Below the pieces are notes generated by a model. It worked only from the letters and a program-made list of their open reading frames with translations, was not told the DNA's origin and did not search any database. A stretch of DNA of 63,255 bases, from positions 1 to 63,255 of the forward strand of contig NZ_JACARO010000060.1 in NCBI RefSeq assembly GCF_013386585.1. The letters are read 5' to 3'. Shown piece by piece: positions 19,282 to 27,560 of this stretch (positions are counted from its first letter, which is position 1; every line of letters starts with the position of its first letter). Made by a program: the position numbers and the translations under genes. Source of the stretch: Pseudomonas sp. P7548. GTDB taxonomy: Bacteria; Pseudomonadota; Gammaproteobacteria; Pseudomonadales; Pseudomonadaceae.

Positions 19282-20155
19282 TCAACGAAAAATGCGCGCC
19301 CACCCCGGCGCGCACGCCCTCACCCACTGCCAAGGCCACAGAGCCTCCCGCGAGGGCGACATCGCCACAGGCAAACACGCCGTCCACCGAGGTCTGGCGT
19401 GTTTCGTTGGTCTGCAGATACGGCCCTGTGGGGCCATCGACCTGCTCGCATCCCAACTGGGCCGCCAGTGGGCTGATGCGGGTACGCGACAGGGTGAAGA
19501 TGCCGTCGAGCTTGAAGACGCGCCCATCGACCAACTCAAGATCCGCACGCTCACCGCTGATGCGCTTTACCCCAGCACTTTCCACCCTGACGCCCCGCCG
19601 TGCCAGTTGCGCCTGCTGTTCGGCATCCGGCGTGAACACACCGTTGGTGAACAAGGTGGTGCTGCCCCAATCCGGCAACATCAACGCGTGGTGCATCGCC
19701 AGGGGTGAAGTGGCCAGGACGCCGATTCGGCCCTGGTCCAGCTCATAGCCGTGGCAGTAAGGGCAATGAAACACCCGCGTGCCCCAGCGTTCCTGCAAGC
19801 CGTCGATCGGCGGCAAGTCATCGACCACACCGCTGGCCAGGATCAGGCGCTTGGCGCTGAACGTGCCGTTGCATTGGGTACGCAGGCTGAAACCCTCAGG
19901 CTGACGCAGCGCTTCAAGCGCGGTGTCCTGTACCCACGTCACCGTCGGGTACTCCATCAATTGGCTGCGCCCTTCGGCCGCGATGACCGCGGGTGACTCG
20001 TCATCCTGGCCAAGAAAACCGTGGGAAGTGGCCGCGAACCGGTTGCGCCGAAGCCCCGCATCAACCACCAGCACCTGGCGCCGCGCCCGCGCCAGTTGCA
20101 GGCCTGCGGACAAGCCGGCATAGCTGCCGCCTACAATAATGACGTCGTACATCAT
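19271..20155 (-). CDS. NAD(P)/FAD-dependent oxidoreductase, thioredoxin reductase-like
   Basis: A 294-residue flavoprotein. The FAD-binding motif VIIVGGSYAGLSAG opens the protein, a redox-active CPYCHGYE (Cys-x-x-Cys) lies near the middle as in thioredoxin reductases, and VFACGDVALAGGSVALAVGEG is the C-terminal FAD site. The second dinucleotide site around GRIGVLATSPLAMHHAL lacks a clean GxGxxG, so use of NADPH is uncertain. Two adjacent ATGs (20155, 20152) can start it. It is divergent from an Rrf2 regulator, which likely controls it. Role probably in disulfide or nitrosative/oxidative stress chemistry; inference. Confidence 0.87.
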   Translation of the reverse strand: MMYDVIIVGGSYAGLSAGLQLARARRQVLVVDAGLRRNRFAATSHGFLGQDDESPAVIAAEGRSQLMEYPTVTWVQDTALEALRQPEGFSLRTQCNGTFSAKRLILASGVVDDLPPIDGLQERWGTRVFHCPYCHGYELDQGRIGVLATSPLAMHHALMLPDWGSTTLFTNGVFTPDAEQQAQLARRGVRVESAGVKRISGERADLELVDGRVFKLDGIFTLSRTRISPLAAQLGCEQVDGPTGPYLQTNETRQTSVDGVFACGDVALAGGSVALAVGEGVRAGVGAHFSLISG

Positions 20156-20214
20156 GGCTCTGCTCTCGCTGTGCATGCGCCCTGGTTGTCCGGGCACTTT
20201 CACGACACACCATA

Positions 20215-20267
20215 AGTTACGTAAAAATACGCCGTCAAGAGTCTCGCAACTTTTTAGGTTACGAACG
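20215..20267. promoter_or_regulatory. Repeated GTTACG elements between flavoprotein and Rrf2 genes
   Basis: AGTTACGTAA (20215-20224) and GGTTACGAAC (20258-20267) repeat the core GTTACG 43 bases apart, about four helical turns, in the divergent promoter region. A candidate Rrf2 operator; no experimental match is known to me. Confidence 0.3.
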
Positions 20268-20300
20268 ATACTTTGCGTCGAATCGACCTGAGGTTTTTTG

Positions 20301-20738
20301 ATGAGAAACGACACCCGGCTGTCCCGCATGCTCCACGTGCTGATCCACATGGGCCGCCACGAAGCGCGCGCCACGTCGGACACCATCGCGCAAATGCTGG
20401 GCACCAACCCGGTGGTGGTGCGACGCACGCTCGGGTTGCTCAAGGAAAAAGGCTATGTGCGCTCGGAAAAAGGCCACCAGGGCGGCTGGACCCTGGGCAA
20501 GCCCTTGAGTGAAATCACCTTGCTGGAGATCCACAACGCGCTGGGCACGCCGTCGATCTTTGCCATCGGCCTGTCCACCGACCACCCGCAATGCCTGGTG
20601 GAGCAAGCGGTGAACGCGGCACTGACGGACGCGTTCGAACAAGCCCAGACCCTACTGCTCAAGCGCCTGGGCGATGTCACCCTGGCGCAGTTGGCCGACG
20701 ATTTTGACGAGCGCTACCGCGTGGCCATGCTGCCTTAG
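20301..20738 (+). CDS. Rrf2-family transcriptional regulator lacking cluster cysteines
   Basis: A 145-residue winged-helix protein. The helix-turn-helix (TSDTIAQMLGTNPVVVRRTL), the wing (RSEKGHQGGWTLGKP) and ITLLEIHNAL are typical of Rrf2. There is only one cysteine (in HPQCLVEQ), so it cannot hold the three-Cys iron-sulfur cluster of IscR or NsrR and resembles the YwnA-like branch instead. GAGG seven bases before ATG 20301 supports this start over the preceding TTG. It is divergent from the thioredoxin-reductase-like gene. Confidence 0.9.
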   Translation: MRNDTRLSRMLHVLIHMGRHEARATSDTIAQMLGTNPVVVRRTLGLLKEKGYVRSEKGHQGGWTLGKPLSEITLLEIHNALGTPSIFAIGLSTDHPQCLVEQAVNAALTDAFEQAQTLLLKRLGDVTLAQLADDFDERYRVAMLP

Positions 20739-21364
20739 CGCTGTGAAGGGATGCGGATATCGCCGTCACGGCATTGGCTTTTGACACTGCGCGGGCAGCC
20801 GGCGAAGGCCAGGTCCTTGGTCAGGCACACGCGCACTTCCGACAGCACCTTGCCTTTGCAGATCACTGCCAGCCCATGGTTGCCCATGCGCGGGTTGCTC
20901 TGGCGAAACAGCGCCTCGATATCGCTGGCCTGCAACGACGGCGGCGTGTTGAACGGCTGCAACTGCTGCGGAATCACAACCGCGCCCAGTGCCGCATCGG
21001 TTTTTTCCAGGTACGCCAGCGGCTCCAGCCCGCTGCAGGTGCCATGCTTGGACCATTCGTGCCTGAGCAGCGAACGGGTCGGAAACAGCGTCGCCCCCTT
21101 GTCGATCTCTTCGCGGCTCAGTTGCGATTGCGGCGCGCACGAGGCCGGCCACCCTCCCCGTGCGTATTGCGGCCACAAGCCGTGCAACACAAACCCGTAG
21201 CCCTTGCCGGAACACTGCTCGTTGTCCGGGTGCGTCAGGCAAAACGTCGGCGACCATGACAACGACAACACATAAAAATCAAATGCCCCAGGCGTCCCCT
21301 GCTCCCGTGGCGCTGCCATCGCACCCGTGGCAATCGCCAGCCACATCAACATCCAGTACTTCAT
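20735..21364 (-). CDS. Ribonuclease T2 family protein, secreted
   Basis: A periplasmic or secreted endoribonuclease making 2',3'-cyclic ends. The 209-residue precursor has a signal peptide (cleavage near IATGAMAA). Both conserved active-site segments are intact: FVLHGLWPQ with H61 and RHEWSKHGTC with H102, E103 and H107. Several cysteines suggest disulfides. The start MKYWMLMW was chosen over an in-frame codon eight residues earlier. Its stop overlaps the convergent Rrf2 gene stop. Confidence 0.93.
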   Translation of the reverse strand: MKYWMLMWLAIATGAMAAPREQGTPGAFDFYVLSLSWSPTFCLTHPDNEQCSGKGYGFVLHGLWPQYARGGWPASCAPQSQLSREEIDKGATLFPTRSLLRHEWSKHGTCSGLEPLAYLEKTDAALGAVVIPQQLQPFNTPPSLQASDIEALFRQSNPRMGNHGLAVICKGKVLSEVRVCLTKDLAFAGCPRSVKSQCRDGDIRIPSQR

Positions 21365-21410
21365 CGGTCTATTCCTTGAGAAAGTCATTCACCCATCAAC
21401 CCTAGCCCGA

Positions 21411-22391
21411 CTATTCGGGTTGATGGGGGTTACGCAGTAGCACCCGGTCCAGAATCTTGTCGGTTTTCAACGCTTCGATCGCCAGCGACGGGTGTTCAGC
21501 CTCACCCCGGATATGCGCATTCATGCCCAGTACGTGATGCCATTGGATATGCATATGGCACGGCACCTCCAGCACCTCGTTGGACTCGCCCTCAAGCCGC
21601 AGCGGCTGGTCGTCGAACACGGAAAACCGAATACGCCCGCGGCTGCCGATCATCTCCACAAGGTCTTCGCGCCGGTCCGCCACAAAGTTCCAGCAGCCCA
21701 TGCCGAGTGCGCCCGAGGCAAAGCGCCAGCTGGCGGTGACGGCGTCCTCGGCGGCATAGCGGCCCTCCTGGCGCGCGGTAAAGCCGGACACGTCGACAAT
21801 ATCCCCGGCCAGGTACTGGAACAGGTCAAAGCCATGGCTGGCGAGGTCGGCAAAGTAACCGCCACCGGCGATGGCCGGGTCTGTGCGCCAGTTGGCGGCG
21901 CTGGCATCCTCGACGGCGGCGGGCTTGCACAGGGTCCACGTCAGGTGACGCAATTCGCCGATGCGTCCCTCGTGCAACCAGTCGCGCACTTGCTGGAAGC
22001 GTGGCAGCGAGCGGCGGTAATACGACACAAACAGATGCAGCCCGGCCTTCTCGAAGGTGCGCTGCATCAGCGCGCTCTGCTCGGCATTCAATGACATGGG
22101 CTTTTCGACACAGCAATGCTTGCCGGCTGCCGCCACCCTCAGGCTGTACTCCAGGTGACTGTCAGGGGGCGTAGCGATGTACACCGCGTCCACCTCGGGG
22201 TCGTCGATCAGGGCCTGGGCGTCGGTGTAGAAACGGGCAATGCCATGGCGCGCCGCGTAATCGCGCACGGCGTCCTCGCGGCGCCCCATCACGGCCACGA
22301 GCGCCGAACCTGGCGCTTTGTAGAAAGCGGGTCCACTCTTCAACTCAGTGACACTGCCGCAACCGATCATGCCCCAACGTACGGTGTTCAT
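21411..22391 (-). CDS. Gfo/Idh/MocA-family oxidoreductase
   Basis: A 326-residue NAD(P)-dependent dehydrogenase of the sugar/inositol type. The Rossmann motif GMIGCGSVTE is at the N-terminus, AVYIATPPDSH the next conserved strand, and HCCVEKPMSLN supplies the conserved Glu-Lys-Pro with the catalytic Lys. The C-terminal half has GGGYFADLASHGFDLFQYLAG. GGAGGAGAACAG before the ATG is a very good ribosome site. It stands as a single gene; its substrate cannot be inferred from neighbours. Confidence 0.93.
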   Translation of the reverse strand: MNTVRWGMIGCGSVTELKSGPAFYKAPGSALVAVMGRREDAVRDYAARHGIARFYTDAQALIDDPEVDAVYIATPPDSHLEYSLRVAAAGKHCCVEKPMSLNAEQSALMQRTFEKAGLHLFVSYYRRSLPRFQQVRDWLHEGRIGELRHLTWTLCKPAAVEDASAANWRTDPAIAGGGYFADLASHGFDLFQYLAGDIVDVSGFTARQEGRYAAEDAVTASWRFASGALGMGCWNFVADRREDLVEMIGSRGRIRFSVFDDQPLRLEGESNEVLEVPCHMHIQWHHVLGMNAHIRGEAEHPSLAIEALKTDKILDRVLLRNPHQPE

Positions 22392-22517
22392 CTGTTCTCC
22401 TCGTCCGTTTTCATCAATCCGGCAGTATCCACATCCCCACCGCCACGCGCCATAACCACTGAGCATGACAATTGCATTACACTTTTATGACATTCATCCC
22501 GTGCAGGGGCAGACACG

Positions 22518-22880
22518 ATGAAAATCAGGGCAACGGTCATTTGCGAACACGAGGGGCACATCCTCTTCGTGCGCAAGGCCAGATCGAAATGGGCGTTGCC
22601 GGGCGGCAAGGTCGAACGCCATGAGCGCGCGGTCGGCGCGGCTGAACGCGAGCTGCAGGAAGAAACCGGATTGAACGTGGACGGCCTGTTGTATTTGCAG
22701 GAATTGAAAGCCCGCGACACCGTCCACCACGTGTTCGAAGCGTCAGTGGTAAACATCACCGATGCAAAACCTTGCAACGAAATAGTCGATTGCCAGTGGC
22801 ATCCCTATGGCGCCATGGATGAACTGGACACCACCGACGCCACCCGCCACATCGTCAAAGCCTTCCTACGTCGCCTGTAA
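22518..22880 (+). CDS. Nudix hydrolase
   Basis: A 120-residue phosphohydrolase acting on nucleoside-diphosphate-linked compounds. The Nudix box is complete: GGKVERHERAVGAAERELQE followed by ETGL, with the REx2EE core for metal binding. It is a minimal single-domain protein. Its last 15 bases overlap the convergent binding-protein-like gene. Specificity (oxidised nucleotide, NADH or sugar nucleotide) cannot be read from sequence. Confidence 0.93.
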   Translation: MKIRATVICEHEGHILFVRKARSKWALPGGKVERHERAVGAAERELQEETGLNVDGLLYLQELKARDTVHHVFEASVVNITDAKPCNEIVDCQWHPYGAMDELDTTDATRHIVKAFLRRL

Positions 22881-23579
22881 CTCAGCACTCTGGCCGCTGG
22901 CCAGCAACCCCCGCTTCACACTGCCATTTGCGATCTGCCGTTCGACAAAGGATTTGACGAACGCGGCAGCGGCTGCATGCGCCACCGGTACGGCCATGGC
23001 CTGGCGAATGGTCATGAAGTCATCTTCCAAAAGGCGCCGTTGCGCACTGACCTGGGTACGCAGGAAATCCCGCACGCCCGCCGCCGCATCCAGTTCCTGC
23101 TCGACAAACCAGTCCACCGCCGCCGCCGAAGTGGGCGCACGCACCAGTTCCGCATGCTTGAGCGTACGGCTCAAATACAGGTCATAGGCGGCGCTCTGGC
23201 CGACGGCGATGCGCCGGCCCGGTGCGTCCAGTTGGGCGACGTGAGTGAGGGACGAATCCATGGCCACCAGGCACGTGCCCTTGATCTCCACGTAAGGCGC
23301 GCTGAAGGCAATCTGCTGCTCGCGCACCGGCTCGATCGCCAGGAATGCCACACGCCAGGCATCCTCGGCCAAGGCGGCGAAGACCTTGCCCGCCGCCTCG
23401 AAGGTGATCAATTGCAGTTCGACGCCCAATACCTCGGCCAACGCCTTGGCCAGTTCCACCGAAACCCCTTGGGGCTCGCCACCTGCACCGCGTTGCGCCA
23501 GTACCGGGTTGCCGAAGTTGATCGCGGCGCGCAGCACGCCCTCAGGGGCCAGTTGTTGCATGACACGTGGGTCAACCAT
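22866..23579 (-). CDS. SBP_bac_3-like protein without signal peptide
   Basis: A 237-residue protein with the fold of amino-acid-binding ABC proteins (GVLRAAINFGNPVL, GVSVELAKALAEVLGVELQL, FSAPYVEIKGTCLV). It starts at MVDPRVMQQLAPEG with AAGGAG well placed and has no secretion signal, so it should stay in the cytoplasm. It overlaps the aconitase-like gene by eight bases, so the two are translationally coupled, and no ABC permease is next to it. A catalytic or ligand-sensing role, as in cyclohexadienyl dehydratases of this fold, is possible; it could also be a truncated transporter part. Confidence 0.8.
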   Translation of the reverse strand: MVDPRVMQQLAPEGVLRAAINFGNPVLAQRGAGGEPQGVSVELAKALAEVLGVELQLITFEAAGKVFAALAEDAWRVAFLAIEPVREQQIAFSAPYVEIKGTCLVAMDSSLTHVAQLDAPGRRIAVGQSAAYDLYLSRTLKHAELVRAPTSAAAVDWFVEQELDAAAGVRDFLRTQVSAQRRLLEDDFMTIRQAMAVPVAHAAAAAFVKSFVERQIANGSVKRGLLASGQSAELQAT

Positions 23580-26226
23580 CGAGTGCTCCTTGGCGGGTTC
23601 GTTGCACGGTCTTGCGAATCACGAATGGCAAGACCCCACCGTGCTCAAGGTACCCAAGCTCCTGCTGCGAGTCGAGGCGCAAGGCTAATGCACAGTGGGA
23701 CACACTGCCGTCAGCGCGATCGATCAGCAGGGTGATCGGGTTCTCACCCACCTGGAGGGTCTCCAGCCCCAGGAACGTCAACCGCTCACTGCCGTCGAGC
23801 TGCAAGTCCTGCACCGAAGCGCCCTCGGCAAACACCAGCGGCAACACGCCCATGCCAATCAGGTTGCTGCGGTGAATACGCTCGATGCTGCGGGCCACCA
23901 CGGCCTTGATCCCCAGCAAGCTCAACACCTTGGCCGCCCAATCGCGGCTGGAACCGGCGCCGTAGTTGACCCCGGCAAACAACACCGTCGGCGTGCCCGC
24001 GTAGCTGTGCGCTGCCAGGTACAGCGGCAGGTATTCACTGTGATCGGCATTCCAGGCCCACACGCCCTGGCGCGGTGCTTGGGTGCGGTCCAGCAGGTTG
24101 TTCAGACGCGGGTTGGTGAAGGCACCGCGCACCATCACTTCATGGTTGCTGCGCCGAGTCGAATACTGGTTGAAGTCCGCCTCGGCCTCGCCACGCTCAC
24201 GCAGCCAGGCACCGGCCAGGCTGTGGGCCGGGATGGTGCCGGCCGGCGAGATATGGTCGGTGGTCACGTTATCGCCAAGCACCACCAACGCCCGCGCATT
24301 GCTCAGGGCCAGGCGGTTGACCGGTCGGGGTTGCACACCCACCAGATACTGCGGGCGGCGCAGGTAGGTGGAATCGGGGTTCCAAGCAAATTGCACGCTG
24401 CCATCGGCCTCCAGCGCCTGCCAATGGTGGGTGCCGCGCCAGAGCAAGTCCTGGTGCTGCCGGAACACCTGCGGGCGCACCACCCGCGCCACCAGCGCGG
24501 CCACGTCGGCATCGCTGGGCATCAGGTCATGCAGGTATACCGGCAGGCCCCGGTCATCCAGCGCCAATGGCTGGGAGGACAGGTCGATGTCGATGCTGCC
24601 CGCAATCGCATAGGCCACGCACAGTGCCGGCGAGGCCAGGTATCCGGCGGGCACCCGGGGGTTGACCCGGCCTTCGAAATTGCGATTGCCCGACAGCACC
24701 ACCACGCCCTTGAGCCCCTGCCCGGCAAACGCCTCGACATGCGCCTCCAGGCTGCCGGAGTTGCCGATGCACGTCATGCAACCGAACCCCGCCAGGTCAA
24801 ACCCCAGGGCGGAGAAGTCCTCCAGCAACCCGGCCTCGCCGAGGTAGTCCGCCACCACCTGCGACCCCGGCGACAGCGATGTCTTGACCCACGGCCTGCG
24901 CCCCACGCCACGCTCACGGGCGTTGCGCGCCAACAGCCCGGCCTGGATCATCTGCGCCGGGTTGGCGGTGTTGGTGCAACTGGTAATGGCCGATATCACC
25001 ACCGCGCCATGGGTCAGCGGCGCCTCAAACGACGGCTCGAAGAACTGCTGCCCTGGCTCACCCTGCACATGCCGGTGGAAGGACGCGCCGGCGCCCGCCA
25101 GCGACTGGCGCTGATGCGGCTGATGGGGTCCGGCGACACTGGGCTCGACCTGCGCCAGGTCCAGTTCGATCAACTCATCGAACTGCGGCTCCGGTTCACC
25201 CGCCTGCCGCCACAAGGATTGCGCCGCCATATAGGCCGAGACCTTGGCCAGCAGCGGCGCCGGTCGGGCGCTCAATTCCAGGTAGGCCAGCGTCTCGTCA
25301 TCGAACGGGAAAAACACCACGGTCGCGCCATACTCCGGCGCCATGTTCGCCACCGTACCGCGTGCCGCCCACGTCAGGTTCGACAGGCCCGGCCCGCTGA
25401 ATTCGACAAACTTGCCCACCATGCTGCGCTGGCGCAGCAGCTCGGTGACGGTCAGCGCCAGGTCGGTGGCGGTCACGCCTGGGCGCAGGGCATTGCTGAC
25501 GCGAATCCCCACCACCTGGGGAAACGGGATCGGCACCGGCTCACCGAGCATGGCCGCCTGCCCTTCCAGCCCCCCCACGCCCCAGCCCAGCACGCCAATG
25601 GCGTTGATCATCGGCGTATGGCTGTCGGTGGCGACCATGCAGTCGGGGTGCAGCAGTACACCGCCGTCGGCGGCTGGGCTTTCCCACACCACCCGGGCGA
25701 TGGACTCCATGTTCATCTGGTGGATGATCCCGGTGCCCGGCGGGATCACCTTGAAGTTGTCCAGACTGGCCTGGGCCCACTTGATAAACCGGTAGCGCTC
25801 GCTGTTGCGGCGAAAGTCGATGTCCAGGTTGGCGTCCACCGCACCGGCTTCAGCGTAGTGCTCGACGATCACCGAATGGTCGATGGTCAGCACCGCCGGA
25901 ATCGACGGGTTCACTGCCGTCGGGTCGCCGCCCAGTTCCGCCACCACGTCACGCATCCCGGCAAAATCCGCCAGGGCTGGCAGGCACGTGGTGTCATGGA
26001 ACATCAGGCGATTGGGCTGGAACGGCACCTCGCAGTCCGGCCCCACCCCTGTCGCCCGCGCCAGCACCTGTGGCAAGGATGCCGGCGCACAACGCGCGAT
26101 GTTCTCCAGCAGAATGCGCAGGGAGTACGGCAGCCGGTGCAACTGCGCCGGGGTCAACAGCTGATGCAGGTCGATGTAGGCGTAGCGCTGCTGGTCGATG
26201 GTCAGGTGGTTGAGAAAGTCGCTCAT
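23572..26226 (-). CDS. Aconitase-family hydratase (AcnA-like)
   Basis: An 884-residue iron-sulfur hydro-lyase of the AcnA/IRP type. Cluster cysteines are all present: ITSCTNTANP and GFGCMTCIGNSG. Active-site arginine segments NRNFEGRVNPR and GAGSSRDWAAKV are intact, and the N-terminal DHSVIVEHY and LHPDCMVATDSHTP are normal. It is coupled by ATGA to an aminotransferase gene upstream and by an eight-base overlap to the binding-protein-like gene downstream. That context is unusual for housekeeping acnA, so it is probably a paralogue acting on an aconitate-like intermediate; the substrate is not known. AcnD (methylisocitrate) is less likely, with no prp genes here. Confidence 0.88.
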   Translation of the reverse strand: MSDFLNHLTIDQQRYAYIDLHQLLTPAQLHRLPYSLRILLENIARCAPASLPQVLARATGVGPDCEVPFQPNRLMFHDTTCLPALADFAGMRDVVAELGGDPTAVNPSIPAVLTIDHSVIVEHYAEAGAVDANLDIDFRRNSERYRFIKWAQASLDNFKVIPPGTGIIHQMNMESIARVVWESPAADGGVLLHPDCMVATDSHTPMINAIGVLGWGVGGLEGQAAMLGEPVPIPFPQVVGIRVSNALRPGVTATDLALTVTELLRQRSMVGKFVEFSGPGLSNLTWAARGTVANMAPEYGATVVFFPFDDETLAYLELSARPAPLLAKVSAYMAAQSLWRQAGEPEPQFDELIELDLAQVEPSVAGPHQPHQRQSLAGAGASFHRHVQGEPGQQFFEPSFEAPLTHGAVVISAITSCTNTANPAQMIQAGLLARNARERGVGRRPWVKTSLSPGSQVVADYLGEAGLLEDFSALGFDLAGFGCMTCIGNSGSLEAHVEAFAGQGLKGVVVLSGNRNFEGRVNPRVPAGYLASPALCVAYAIAGSIDIDLSSQPLALDDRGLPVYLHDLMPSDADVAALVARVVRPQVFRQHQDLLWRGTHHWQALEADGSVQFAWNPDSTYLRRPQYLVGVQPRPVNRLALSNARALVVLGDNVTTDHISPAGTIPAHSLAGAWLRERGEAEADFNQYSTRRSNHEVMVRGAFTNPRLNNLLDRTQAPRQGVWAWNADHSEYLPLYLAAHSYAGTPTVLFAGVNYGAGSSRDWAAKVLSLLGIKAVVARSIERIHRSNLIGMGVLPLVFAEGASVQDLQLDGSERLTFLGLETLQVGENPITLLIDRADGSVSHCALALRLDSQQELGYLEHGGVLPFVIRKTVQRTRQGALDG

Positions 26227-27416
26227 AGCGCTGCAAACACCCGCTCGATACGGGCCAGGCCCCAGTCCAGTTCCTCACGGGTGATGGACAGTGGCGGCGC
26301 GATACGCAGCACGTTTTCGTGGGTTTCCTTGGTCAGCAGGCCTTCGGCGAGCAACGCTTCGCAGATCGGCCGCGCATCGCGGTCCAGCTCCACGCCCACC
26401 CACAAACCGCGCCCGCGAATCTCACGGATCGCCGGGGCGTTCATCGCCTCCAGGCGCTCCACCAGGTACTGGCCCAGCGTCGCGCTGTTATCGATCAAGC
26501 CTTCCTCTTCCAGCACATTCAAGGCTTCCAGGCCAACGGCGGCGGCCAGCGGGTTGCCGCCAAACGTGGAGCCGTGGCTGCCGGCATCGAACAGGTCCAT
26601 CACCGAGTGGTCCGCCACAAACGCCGACACCGGCATGATCCCGCCGCCCAGGGCCTTGCCGAGGATCAGCGCATCCGGGCGAATGCCCTCGTGCTGGAAG
26701 GCAAACCACTTGCCGGTACGGCCCAGGCCCGACTGGATTTCATCGAGGATCAGCAAGGTGTTGGTCTCGTCGCACAGCTGGCGCAGCGCACGCAGGAAAC
26801 CGGCGGGCGGCACCCGGATACCGGCTTCGCCCTGGATTGGCTCGATCAGTACTGCGCAGGTGTCGGCGGTGATCGCTTGGCGAAAACTGTCGATATCGCC
26901 AAAGCGCGCTTCGGTGAAGCCATTGCAGAACGGGCCGAAATCGGCCTTGTAATCCGGCTCGGAAGAGAAGCCGACAATCGTGGACGTGCGGCCATGGAAG
27001 TTGTTGTCGGCCACCACGATTTTGGCCTGGTTCGCGGCAATGCCCTTGACCCGGTAGCCCCAGCGGCGCGCGGCCTTGATCGCGGTTTCTACCGCCTCGG
27101 CGCCACTGTTCATCGGCAGCACCGAATCAAACCCGGTAATGCGGCACAGGGCCTGGAGGAAGTTGCCCAACGGCTCACTGTAGAAGGCCCGTGACACCAC
27201 GCTGATCTTGTCGATCTGCGCCACGGCGGCGGCGCGGATACGCGGGTGCACATGGCCGTGGCTGACAGCCGAATAGGCCGACATCATGTCCAGGTAGCGC
27301 TTGCCGTCATTGCCAATGACCCACACGCCTTCGCCCTTGACGATGACCACCGGCAGTGGCGAATAGTTATGGGCGCAGAAACGGTTTTCGAGGGTGATTG
27401 CCGGGTTGGAGTGCAT
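26223..27416 (-). CDS. rocD: Class III aminotransferase, ornithine aminotransferase-like
   Basis: A 397-residue PLP enzyme. K254 in ILGKALGGGI forms the Schiff base, D225 in LLILDEIQSG binds the pyridine nitrogen, and MNSGAEAVETA and HGRTSTIVGFSSEPDYK are close to ornithine delta-transaminases. It would convert ornithine (or a related omega-amino acid) and 2-oxoglutarate to a semialdehyde. The start MHSNPAITLENR was chosen from alignment to the family N-terminus. First gene of the rocD-like/aconitase/binding-protein operon; a REPIN precedes it. Confidence 0.85.
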   Translation of the reverse strand: MHSNPAITLENRFCAHNYSPLPVVIVKGEGVWVIGNDGKRYLDMMSAYSAVSHGHVHPRIRAAAVAQIDKISVVSRAFYSEPLGNFLQALCRITGFDSVLPMNSGAEAVETAIKAARRWGYRVKGIAANQAKIVVADNNFHGRTSTIVGFSSEPDYKADFGPFCNGFTEARFGDIDSFRQAITADTCAVLIEPIQGEAGIRVPPAGFLRALRQLCDETNTLLILDEIQSGLGRTGKWFAFQHEGIRPDALILGKALGGGIMPVSAFVADHSVMDLFDAGSHGSTFGGNPLAAAVGLEALNVLEEEGLIDNSATLGQYLVERLEAMNAPAIREIRGRGLWVGVELDRDARPICEALLAEGLLTKETHENVLRIAPPLSITREELDWGLARIERVFAAL

Positions 27417-27462
27417 GGGGGGTGTCCTGCAAGAAGAAGGTTTATCAAACAATGAAGATCAA

Positions 27463-27535
27463 CTGTGGGAGCTGGCTTGCCTGCGATAACGGTCTGTCTG
27501 ATGTACCGCTATCGCAGGCAAGCCAGCTCCCACAG
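27463..27535. repeat. REPIN between aminotransferase and deacylase genes
   Basis: A perfect 26-base inverted pair: CTGTGGGAGCTGGCTTGCCT... at 27463-27488 and its complement at 27510-27535. The intervening loop is about 21 bases, so it could fold as a hairpin between the two transcription units. Confidence 0.9.
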
Positions 27536-27560
27536 TGAATTGCATTTCATGGCCGCAAGA

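Noticed and set aside
23695..26952. Very long open frame (1085 codons) on the plus strand
   Set aside because: It is antisense to the aconitase and aminotransferase genes, which carry full family motifs; its translation is rich in His/Gln/Arg, as expected of a GC-rich shadow frame.
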